DNA from: JBBSIG01 sp038232215
GTDB lineage: Bacteria; Actinomycetota; Thermoleophilia; Gaiellales; Gaiellaceae
Assembly: GCA_038232215.1 (NCBI GenBank)
Contig: JBBSIG010000071.1
Coordinates: forward strand, 1-11,551
Length of the DNA stretch: 11,551 nt
Direction: 5' to 3'
Shown here: positions 6,013-11,551 of the stretch, piece after piece
Position numbering within the stretch: the first letter of the stretch is position 1
Layout: each line of letters opens with the position of its first letter
Notes under the pieces: model-generated
What the model saw: only the letters and a program-made list of their open reading frames with translations
Told to the model about the DNA's origin: nothing
Database searches by the model: none
Program-made: the position numbers and the translations under genes

Positions 6013-7019
6013 TGACGCGGGACCCGGCCGGCCCGTTTCGCGTCGTCTGCCTTCCCGGAGACGGCATCGGCCCCGAGGTGACGGCCGTCGCCGCACGGGT
6101 GCTCGAGGCGCTGCCGCTCGACGTCGCGCTCGAGGAGCGGCCGTTCGGGGGGGTCGCGATCCAGCTGCTCGGAGACCCGCTGCCGGAGGGAACGCGGCGG
6201 GCCTGCCTCGGGGCGGACGCGGTCCTGCTCGGCGCGGTCGGGCTGCCGGAGTACGACGGAGCCTCCGTGCGTCCCGAGCAGGGCCTGATCGCCCTGCGGA
6301 AGGCGCTCGACGTCTATGCGAACCTGCGCCCGACCCGCGGGGACGGGGTGGACCTGCTGATCGTGCGAGAGCTCGTGGGCGGCCTCTACTACGGCGCGCG
6401 CGGGCGCCGCGCCGACGGCTCGGCGTTCGACACGTGCGAGTACGAGCCGGCGCAGATCGAGCGGGTCGCGCGCCGGGCCTTCGAGCTCGCACGCGACCGG
6501 CGCGGCCACGTGACCTCGGTCGACAAGGCCAACGTGCTCGAGACGTCGCGCCTCTGGCGGGAGACGGTCGAGCGAGTCGCGGGCGAGTACCCGGACGTCC
6601 GGCTCGAGCACATGCTCGTCGACACCGCCGGCCTGCAGCTCGTGCAGGACGCCCGCCGGTTCGACGTGCTCCTGACCGAGAACACCTTCGGCGACATCCT
6701 CTCGGACGTCGCCGCGGGCACGAGCGGCGGGCTCGGGCTCGCAGCGTCGGCGAGCCTCGGCGACGCCGGCCCCGGGATCTTCGAGCCCGTCCACGGGTCG
6801 GCGCCCGACATCGCGGGCCGGGGGGTCGCGAATCCCGCTGCCATGCTCCGCTCCGTCTCGCTTCTGCTCCGGCACGGCGCCGGCGAGCCCGCGCTCGCGG
6901 CCGCGCTCGAGGCGGCTGTCGACCGCGCGCTCGAGGCCGTCCCGACGCGCGACCTCGGCGGCACGGCCTCGACGGCCGACTTCGGCTCTGCGGTCGTGCG
7001 CGCACTCGCGACCGGCTGA
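6012..7019 (+). CDS. leuB: 3-isopropylmalate dehydrogenase (LeuB)
   Basis: NAD-dependent oxidation and decarboxylation of 3-isopropylmalate, the third step of leucine synthesis. The 335-residue protein carries the full family signature: LPGDGIGPEV (14-23), ANLRPTR (103-109), the LeuB-typical VRELVGGLYYG (118-128) with the catalytic Tyr, SVDKANVLETSRLW (169-182, catalytic Lys172), the metal-binding and signature region TENTFGDILSDVAAGTSGG (222-240), and the NAD-binding EPVHGSAPDIAGRGVANP (258-275). The LVGG motif favours LeuB over isocitrate or tartrate dehydrogenase. The GTG at 6012 is the only plausible start before LPGDGIGPEV, but it has no Shine-Dalgarno and sits at the end of a GC hairpin. 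It overlaps the TGA of a possible 26-codon leader frame as GTGA. No other leu genes are in the window. Confidence 0.95.
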   Translation: MTRDPAGPFRVVCLPGDGIGPEVTAVAARVLEALPLDVALEERPFGGVAIQLLGDPLPEGTRRACLGADAVLLGAVGLPEYDGASVRPEQGLIALRKALDVYANLRPTRGDGVDLLIVRELVGGLYYGARGRRADGSAFDTCEYEPAQIERVARRAFELARDRRGHVTSVDKANVLETSRLWRETVERVAGEYPDVRLEHMLVDTAGLQLVQDARRFDVLLTENTFGDILSDVAAGTSGGLGLAASASLGDAGPGIFEPVHGSAPDIAGRGVANPAAMLRSVSLLLRHGAGEPALAAALEAAVDRALEAVPTRDLGGTASTADFGSAVVRALATG

Positions 7020-7021
7020 CT

Positions 7022-7043
7022 GTCCGGCCGGCACCTTCCGGAC
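7022..7043. terminator. Weak hairpin between convergent leuB and peptidase genes
   Basis: GTCCGG (7022-7027) and CCGGAC (7038-7043) form a 6-bp stem with a 10-nt loop in the 35-bp gap between two facing stop codons. There is no T-run on either side. It may serve as a bidirectional transcript end, but the evidence is position and pairing only. Confidence 0.25.
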
Positions 7044-7054
7044 GCGCCCGTGGA

Positions 7055-8554
7055 TTACGGCCGGAGCGCCTCCCGCACGCGGGCGCTCACGGCTTCCATC
7101 TCGAGCCCGGACCCCGTCACCTCGCGGAGCAGGCCGTCGGCCGTCGGACGCTGTCCCTCGCTCCAGAGCTCTCGGAGCAGCGACCCGGCCTCGCGGCTCG
7201 CGAACCACGCGTTGCCGAAGCGCTCGCGGAGATGGTCGCGAAGCTGCGCCTCGAAGGCCCAGGAGCGCAGGTAGCCCGAGACGTAGAAGCCGCTGTCGAG
7301 ATCCGAGAGGTAGTCCGTGGGGCTCGGCTCGATCTTCAGCGCGTCCGCGAGCAGCTCGGTGTAGCGATCCGAGAGCGTCGTGGGCTCGTCGGCCGAGTGG
7401 AACTCGAGCTCGTACAGGAGCTTCGCGGCGTAGCGGCGGGCGATGTACAGGAGCTTGGTCATGCCCTCGGCGTAGAAGTCGACCGGCCTCGGGACGTCGA
7501 GTTTTCGCCCGAGCCAGGCCGGCTCGTCGACGAGATGCTCGAGCAGCGAGGCCCAGCCCTCGGAGACGGCCGGGTCGCCGAGCCGCCGCTCCTCCATCCG
7601 CAGGCTCGGGGAGGTGTGGGCGAAGTGCTCCGTGTGCCCCGCCTCGTGAAAGAGGGCATGCCAGTCGTCGGCGCCCCCGATCGGCTGGATCACCAGCATC
7701 ACCTTCCCGGGCACCTCGATCGGCGCGCAGAAGGCGCGCGGCGTCTTGTTCGGCCGCGCCTCGAGGTCGAGGTGGACGTTCTCCTGCTCGGAGAGAGAGA
7801 TGCCGAGGTCCGCGAGCGTGCCGACGAGCGCGGGCAGCATCCGGTCCCGCGGGAAGGACGAGTCCCACTCGGGGGCGCGAAACAGCCGCGCGACGTCCCA
7901 GCGCTCGGCCTCGGCGAGGCCGACCCCGACCCGGTTCCGGAGCAGCGGGTCGATCGCCCGCTCGTACAGCTCCTCGGTCGAGTCGAGGAGCGTCCGGCAG
8001 TCGGCGGCCAGCTCGTCGAGCTGCATGCCGAAGCGCCGGAAGAGATCGGCGTACGTCGGGGACCCGAGATCGGGCACCCGCCGGCGCACGATGCTCGCCT
8101 CCTCGGCGTGCAGCGGGTTCAGGTGCTCCTCGACGAGCCTGTTTCGGGTCTGCTCGAGGCGCTCGCGACGGTCGCGGTCGGCCTCGTTCGCGATCGTCGG
8201 CCTGAGCATGCGGAACGGCACCGTCTCGCCGTCGACCGTCGCCTCGAGCCCGGCCTCGACGACGGCTACGCGCTCGGCCAGCTCGCGCGTGAGGTTGCCG
8301 AGGTAGCCCTCGCAGGCGAAGCGCCAGAGCTCGCGGACGCCGGCGTCGCCGTCGACCGCCCCCTCGAGCGCCCGGGCGCGCTCGAGCTCGGTCAGCTCGG
8401 AGTGGCGCTCGTAGATCGCGGCGAGCTCGAAGTCGTCCTTCAGGCCGGCGTAGTGGCGGTAGTACTCCTCGTCGAGCTCGGCGATGAAGCGGTCGGCCTC
8501 GTCGCGGTAGGCGTCGAGCTCGCCGGCGGAGGGAGGGGGGCCTGGGCCGGGCAC
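7055..8554 (-). CDS. M3-family-like zinc metallopeptidase (oligopeptidase type)
   Basis: A 499-residue, largely helical, charged protein without signal peptide or membrane segments, so probably cytoplasmic. The zinc site is clear: HEAGH at 303-307 (WHALFHEAGHTEHF), with Glu332 in AVSEGWASLLEHL a good candidate third ligand, 25-30 residues on as in M3 peptidases. The C-terminal SGFYVSGYLRSWAF (421-434) resembles the Tyr/Gly-rich substrate-binding loop of thimet/oligoendopeptidase-F-like enzymes. By family it would cut short peptides. It is shorter than typical oligoendopeptidase F (about 600 residues), so it may form a separate M3-like subgroup. The start is GTG at 8554; 6 nt upstream is TATCCT on its strand and there is no Shine-Dalgarno, a leaderless pattern. 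It diverges from the YjbQ-like gene and converges on leuB. The exact substrate is unknown. Confidence 0.82.
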   Translation of the reverse strand: MPGPGPPPSAGELDAYRDEADRFIAELDEEYYRHYAGLKDDFELAAIYERHSELTELERARALEGAVDGDAGVRELWRFACEGYLGNLTRELAERVAVVEAGLEATVDGETVPFRMLRPTIANEADRDRRERLEQTRNRLVEEHLNPLHAEEASIVRRRVPDLGSPTYADLFRRFGMQLDELAADCRTLLDSTEELYERAIDPLLRNRVGVGLAEAERWDVARLFRAPEWDSSFPRDRMLPALVGTLADLGISLSEQENVHLDLEARPNKTPRAFCAPIEVPGKVMLVIQPIGGADDWHALFHEAGHTEHFAHTSPSLRMEERRLGDPAVSEGWASLLEHLVDEPAWLGRKLDVPRPVDFYAEGMTKLLYIARRYAAKLLYELEFHSADEPTTLSDRYTELLADALKIEPSPTDYLSDLDSGFYVSGYLRSWAFEAQLRDHLRERFGNAWFASREAGSLLRELWSEGQRPTADGLLREVTGSGLEMEAVSARVREALRP

Positions 8555-8571
8555 GGGCGTAGGATAGCCCG
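8555..8571. promoter_or_regulatory. Bidirectional leaderless promoter with a shared TAGGATA core
   Basis: Only 17 bp separate two divergent GTG starts. On the plus strand TAGGAT (8560-8565) is followed by exactly 6 nt and then GTG at 8572. On the minus strand TATCCT (8566-8561) is followed by exactly 6 nt and then GTG at 8554. Both match the TANNNT-6/7-start pattern of leaderless actinobacterial genes, and neither gene has a Shine-Dalgarno or a good -35. The flanks GGGC and GCCC make the element nearly palindromic. Confidence 0.55.
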
Positions 8572-8967
8572 GTGCGCGAGATCCGCCTTCGCACAGAGCG
8601 GCGCACGCAGCTGCTCGACATCACGCGGCGGGTGGAGGAGGCGCTCGGCGAGGCCGACGGCTCCGCGGCGCTCGTCTACGTGCCGCACACGACGGCCGGC
8701 GTGACGATCAACGAGCACGCCGACCCGGCCGTGGCGCGCGACTTCGAGGCCGCGCTCGAGCGCATCGTCGGCGAGGGCTGGGGCTGGCAACACGTCGAGG
8801 AGGGCGAGGAGAACGCCCCGGCTCACGTCCGGGCGGCGCTGATGGGCCCGCAGGTGCTCGTCCCGCTCGCGGACGGTCGCCTGGCGCTCGGAGTCTGGCA
8901 GGGCATCTTCTTCTGCGAGCTGGACGGCCCCCGCGAGCGCACGGTCTACGTCTCGACGCTCCGGTGA
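8572..8967 (+). CDS. yjbQ: YjbQ / UPF0047 family protein
   Basis: A 131-residue single-domain protein of the YjbQ (UPF0047) family, a small conserved cytoplasmic fold that usually forms trimers. E. coli YjbQ has weak thiamine-phosphate-synthase activity and the true role is unclear. The family blocks are all visible: VPHTTAGVTINE (37-48), the His-containing HVEEGEENAPAHVRAALMG (74-92, family H-x-E-G-N-x-x-A-H-x-K-x3-G) and LGVWQGIFFCELDGPR (106-121). In the second block the usual HxEGN becomes HVEEGEEN, so an acidic insertion or shift is present while the two histidines remain (His74, His85). The GTG start at 8572 has no Shine-Dalgarno but sits 6 nt after TAGGAT, suggesting leaderless translation. 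It is divergent from the peptidase gene. Confidence 0.9.
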   Translation: MREIRLRTERRTQLLDITRRVEEALGEADGSAALVYVPHTTAGVTINEHADPAVARDFEAALERIVGEGWGWQHVEEGEENAPAHVRAALMGPQVLVPLADGRLALGVWQGIFFCELDGPRERTVYVSTLR

Positions 8968-9064
8968 GCGCCGCACGCGGGCGGGAGGTACCTCCGGGCT
9001 GACCAGGGCCCCGGTCTTCCGGCCGGAGGAGGGTGAAGCCGCGAAGGCGAGTAGGCTGGCCGTC
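8968..9064 (+). promoter_or_regulatory. Gap before the RNA methyltransferase: palindromes and leaderless -10 box
   Basis: This 97-nt gap contains a perfect 12-bp palindrome GGAGGTACCTCC (8984-8995), a second perfect palindrome TCCGGCCGGA (9018-9027), and a possible larger stem CCTCCGG (8991-8997) with CCGGAGG (9023-9029). TAGGCT (9052-9057) lies 7 nt before the ATG at 9065 and there is no Shine-Dalgarno near that ATG, so the next gene probably starts leaderless. The palindromes could end the upstream transcript or bind a regulator; neither is established. Confidence 0.4.
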
Positions 9065-10426
9065 ATGGCCGCGCCCGTCGCGAAGGACCAGGAGCTCACG
9101 CTCTCGATCGACTCGCTCGCCTACGGCGGGAACGGCGTCGCCCGCTCCGACGGGTTCGTCGTCTTCGTCCGGCGCGGGCTGCCCGGCGACACGGTCCGCG
9201 CCAGGGTGACGAAGGTGAAGCGGAGCCACGCGGAGGCGCTCGCGCTCGAGGTGCTCGAGCCCGGCGCCACGCGCGTCGCCGCGCCGTGCGCCCACTACCC
9301 CGCCTGCGGAGGGTGCCGCTTCCAGGATCTCGCCTACGAGGCGCAGGTGGCGGCGAAGGAGGTGCAGGTCGCGGATGCGCTGCGGCGGATCGGGGGGATC
9401 GCCGAGCCGCCGCTCGAGCCGATCCTCCCGGCCGAGTCGATCTTCGGCTACCGCAACAAGCTCGAGTACTCGTTCACCGCGACGCCCGCGGGCCCGGCGC
9501 TCGGATTCCACCGCGCCGGGCGTTGGGACGAGGTGCTCGAGATCGAGCGCTGCTGGCTCACGACCGACCTCGGCAACGCGATCCGGAACGCCGTTCGCGC
9601 CTGGGCGCGGGAGGAGGGGCTGCCCGCCTACGACCAGGCCGAGCAGACCGGCTACCTGCGGCACCTCGTCGTGCGGGAGGGCCGCAACACCGGACAGGCG
9701 CTCGTCCAGCTCGTCACCGCCGCCGGCGAGCGCTTCGAGCGAGGCTACCTCGTGGAGGTCCTGCGTCGCTTTCCCGAGGTGCGCTCGATCCACTGGGCCG
9801 TGAACGAGACCCCCGCCGAGGTGACGAACCTTTCCACGACGCTGCTCTGGGGCGAGGAGGCGATCGAGGAGACCCTCTGCGGTCTGCGCTTCCGCGTGCG
9901 CCCGAACGCCTTCCTGCAGACGAACACGGCGATGGCCGAGCGCCTCTACGAGCTCGCCGCCGACTTCGCCGGCCTCACCGGGCGCGAGAACGTCTTCGAC
10001 CTCTACTGCGGCATCGGCACGATCGGGCTGACGCTGGCCGGCCGCGCGCTGACCGTGTGGGGGGTGGAGGTCTCGGAGGAGTCCGTCGCCTGCGCGCTCG
10101 AGAACGCCGACCTGAACGGGATCTCGAACGCCGCCTTCTTCGCGGGGAACGTCGGGCAGTCGCTCGCCGAGCTGCAAGACCGGGCCGGCATGCCCGACGT
10201 GGTGGTGGTGGACCCCCCGAGGGCCGGGCTCGCCGGCAAGGCGCTCCGCCGGATCGGGCGTCTCGCCGCGCCGAGGCTCGTCTACGTCTCGTGCAACCCG
10301 ACGACGCTCGCGGGCGACCTCAAGCAGCTCGCGTCCGACTGGGGCTACAGGCTCGAGCGCGCGCAGCCCGTGGACATGTTCCCGCACACGCCGCACATCG
10401 AGACGGTCGCGCTGCTCACTCGCTGA
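9065..10426 (+). CDS. rlmD: 23S rRNA (uracil-C5)-methyltransferase, RlmD/RumA (TrmA-superfamily)
   Basis: SAM-dependent methylation of C5 of a uridine in RNA, most likely 23S rRNA. The 453-residue protein has the full RumA-type architecture: an N-terminal TRAM RNA-binding domain (about 8-66), a 4Fe-4S site with Cys75, Cys81, Cys84 and Cys163 (CAHYPACGGC and ERCWL), then the Rossmann methyltransferase with FLQTN (283-287), DLYCGIGTIGL (312-322), DPPRAG (383-388), the catalytic nucleophile Cys410 in YVSCNPTTLAGDL, and MFPHTPHIETVALL (438-451) with the general base Glu445. In actinomycetes a single RlmCD-like enzyme may cover more than one uridine, so the exact target is open. ATG at 9065 follows TAGGCT by 7 nt (leaderless type). 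Its 3' end overlaps the convergent membrane-protein gene by 11 bp. Confidence 0.93.
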   Translation: MAAPVAKDQELTLSIDSLAYGGNGVARSDGFVVFVRRGLPGDTVRARVTKVKRSHAEALALEVLEPGATRVAAPCAHYPACGGCRFQDLAYEAQVAAKEVQVADALRRIGGIAEPPLEPILPAESIFGYRNKLEYSFTATPAGPALGFHRAGRWDEVLEIERCWLTTDLGNAIRNAVRAWAREEGLPAYDQAEQTGYLRHLVVREGRNTGQALVQLVTAAGERFERGYLVEVLRRFPEVRSIHWAVNETPAEVTNLSTTLLWGEEAIEETLCGLRFRVRPNAFLQTNTAMAERLYELAADFAGLTGRENVFDLYCGIGTIGLTLAGRALTVWGVEVSEESVACALENADLNGISNAAFFAGNVGQSLAELQDRAGMPDVVVVDPPRAGLAGKALRRIGRLAAPRLVYVSCNPTTLAGDLKQLASDWGYRLERAQPVDMFPHTPHIETVALLTR

Positions 10427-11162
10427 GCTCGGTCTCACACGCGGCCCGGCGCCGCAGGCGGCGCCAGAGCAGGTCGACGTTCGGGAGCAGGAAGCCGACC
10501 GCGAGGCCCGGCAGGGCGGGGAGACCCACGAGGTCGAGCCAGACCGCGAGCGCGAGCGTCGTCCCGAACGAGAGAGTGAGCGCGAGCCAGGTCCAGCCGA
10601 TCCGCAGCCGGAAGCGCGCGGCCGCAGCCAGGAAGAACGCGAAGAAGAGCAGGTCGGGCAGCCCGAGGTTCGCCGAGCCCCGCTCGCCCGGGACGGGAAA
10701 CGCGAACGAGAGCGCCGTGAAGATCTGGGGCTGATTGGCCACGATGTGCCTCGTCGGGCCCCGCCACACCGAGTAGGCGTCGACCCACGGGATGATCGCC
10801 GCCACGAGCGCCACCCAGGCCAACGTCTCGAACAGGCGTAGGAACCAGAAGCCGAGCGCGGTGGCGGCAGCGAGCTTCGCGAAGTTGGCCGAGATGTCGA
10901 GCTGCGCCCGGTCGCAGACGAACGCGAGGAAGGCGAGCGCCGCCCCGACCGGGAGCAGACCGGCGCGGAGCCGCAGCGGGAGAACGATCAGGACGAGTCC
11001 GAAGACCGCCGGGATGAGCGCGAGCCCGAGGAAGCCGACGTCCCACCAGACCGACGTGTTCGGGAGCGAGTGCCCCCAGACGTAGTAGCCCACGAGCGCC
11101 GCGCCTAGCGCCGTCAGCAGTCCGAGTGCCCGTGGGGTCAGTAGGGCGGAAGCTCGGCCCAC
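10416..11162 (-). CDS. Multi-spanning membrane protein; presenilin/SPP-like intramembrane aspartyl protease candidate
   Basis: A 248-residue, highly hydrophobic protein with about 8 predicted helices (near 12-30, 39-61, 67-84, 93-112, 114-133, 164-183, 187-209, 212-228). The C-terminal half reproduces the order of motifs in the presenilin/signal-peptide-peptidase (A22) family: Asp128 in WVDAYSVWRGPTRHI (126-140), resembling the YD helix and the archaeal YDaxSVyxTkHM form; Asp170 in LGLPDLLFFAFF (166-177), resembling GLGD with Pro for the second Gly; one further helix; then LPALPGLAVGF (214-224), the PAL motif. Such enzymes cut within membrane segments. It has one fewer N-terminal helix than the usual nine. 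The GTG start at 11162 overlaps the upstream gene by 25 nt; the next GTG would remove the first helix. The membrane-protein call is firm, the protease call is motif-based. Confidence 0.72.
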   Translation of the reverse strand: MGRASALLTPRALGLLTALGAALVGYYVWGHSLPNTSVWWDVGFLGLALIPAVFGLVLIVLPLRLRAGLLPVGAALAFLAFVCDRAQLDISANFAKLAAATALGFWFLRLFETLAWVALVAAIIPWVDAYSVWRGPTRHIVANQPQIFTALSFAFPVPGERGSANLGLPDLLFFAFFLAAAARFRLRIGWTWLALTLSFGTTLALAVWLDLVGLPALPGLAVGFLLPNVDLLWRRLRRRAACETELSE

Positions 11163-11551
11163 CAGACCCCGAGGGTCTTGAGCGCGTTCCAGAAGCGGGT
11201 CTTCGCCGGTTGCTCGTCGAGGGAGTCGTCGATGTCGGGGACCGTGAGCGCCTCGACGGTCGGCGTCAGGCGCTGCAGCTCGCCGTCTCTGGCCTCCACG
11301 GGGTCGGCGAGCGGAAAGGCGATCGAGTTCAGGAAGGCGAGCGCCCGCTCGCCCATGACGACGACGAGCTTCGGCTGCACGATGTGCAGCTCGCGCGTGA
11401 GAATCGGGCGCGCCTCCTCCTCGTCCTGCCCCTTCAGCTTGAGGCAGTTCGTCCCGTAGACGGCCAGCGGGTCGACGCGTAGCCGCTGCAGCGACTTCAG
11501 GATCGCCTGGCCCGCGCGGCCGTAGAAGGCGACGCCCTCCTGCACCTCGGA
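11138..11551 (-). CDS. Uracil-DNA-glycosylase-fold protein (family 4/5-like), N terminus beyond window edge
   Basis: The visible 137 C-terminal codons match the UDG family 4/5 fold. EGVAFYGRAGQAIL corresponds to the xGxPFxGRAGxLL block, VYGTNCLKLKG to the YxTNxxKcrP block, and QPKLVVVMGERALAFLN to the PkxxvxLGxxAxxxL strand. By fold it would recognise uracil or damaged bases in DNA. Two family landmarks are missing: the cysteine after the TN block that helps bind the 4Fe-4S cluster (Ala-Arg-Pro appears where Cys is usual), and the HPS catalytic motif near the C terminus (VPDIDDSL occupies that place). It may be a divergent or non-catalytic relative. The true start lies beyond position 11551; the GTG at 11545 is internal to a conserved block. 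It overlaps the next gene by 25 nt, implying co-transcription. Confidence 0.7.
   Translation of the reverse strand, partial: SEVQEGVAFYGRAGQAILKSLQRLRVDPLAVYGTNCLKLKGQDEEEARPILTRELHIVQPKLVVVMGERALAFLNSIAFPLADPVEARDGELQRLTPTVEALTVPDIDDSLDEQPAKTRFWNALKTLGVWWAELPPY

Noticed and set aside
5935..6015. Leucine-attenuator leader peptide before leuB
   Set aside because: The 26-codon frame has only one Leu codon and no alternative terminator hairpin with a U-run, so classical leucine attenuation is not supported.
5919..8624. 901-codon open frame on the minus strand
   Set aside because: It runs antisense through leuB and out of frame through the peptidase gene; the translation is Arg/Pro/Ala-rich and featureless, while the real genes show strong motifs.
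8708..10438. 576-codon open frame on the minus strand
   Set aside because: It is antisense to the YjbQ-like and RlmD-like genes, both of which have complete family signatures.
1..11551. tRNA/rRNA genes, CRISPR arrays, IS elements or prophage
   Set aside because: No cloverleaf, repeat-spacer array, transposase-like protein or long terminal repeats were seen; the gene content is ordinary chromosomal metabolism.

Overview
The window is very GC-rich with strong third-position G/C bias, tightly packed genes on both strands, many GTG starts, and several starts placed 6-7 nt after a TANNNT box (leaderless-type). Together with a glutamate synthase, a SAM-I riboswitch in front of a threonine-synthase-family enzyme, and no IS elements, prophage or RNA genes, this suggests a chromosomal, housekeeping segment of a high-GC actinomycete-like bacterium, possibly of the Thermoleophilia type. 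That placement is inferred from composition and protein style, not from a search.

Layout. Left block (minus strand, read right to left): proA (3229-4488), then proB (2177-3232, overlapping proA by GTGA), then the 5' half of gltB (1-2109, running off the left edge). ProB consumes glutamate and GltB makes it, so the block joins glutamate supply to proline synthesis. A short AT-rich inverted repeat sits in front of gltB. Centre-left (plus strand): a divergent promoter, a SAM-I riboswitch (4549-4658) and a zinc-ribbon threonine-synthase-family enzyme (4682-5908). The riboswitch suggests the enzyme may serve methionine synthesis, like the MetM homocysteine-forming enzyme of Streptomyces, rather than threonine synthesis. 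leuB (6012-7019) follows, with its own promoter candidate and a start codon buried in a GC hairpin.

Centre-right: an M3-type metallopeptidase (7055-8554, minus) converges on leuB and diverges from a YjbQ-family gene (8572-8967, plus). Only 17 nt separate the two GTG starts, and one 7-bp TAGGATA core appears to provide the -10 box in both directions. A TRAM/Fe-S RlmD-type rRNA uridine methyltransferase (9065-10426, plus) follows.

Right edge (minus strand): a uracil-DNA-glycosylase-fold protein cut by the window edge (11138-11551) overlaps a multi-spanning membrane protein (10416-11162). The membrane protein carries the presenilin/signal-peptide-peptidase arrangement: one Asp in each of two successive helices, then a C-terminal PAL motif.

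The most interesting items are the SAM-controlled ThrC paralogue with an apparent direct Shine-Dalgarno-sequestering outer stem, and the unannotated-looking presenilin-like protease candidate.
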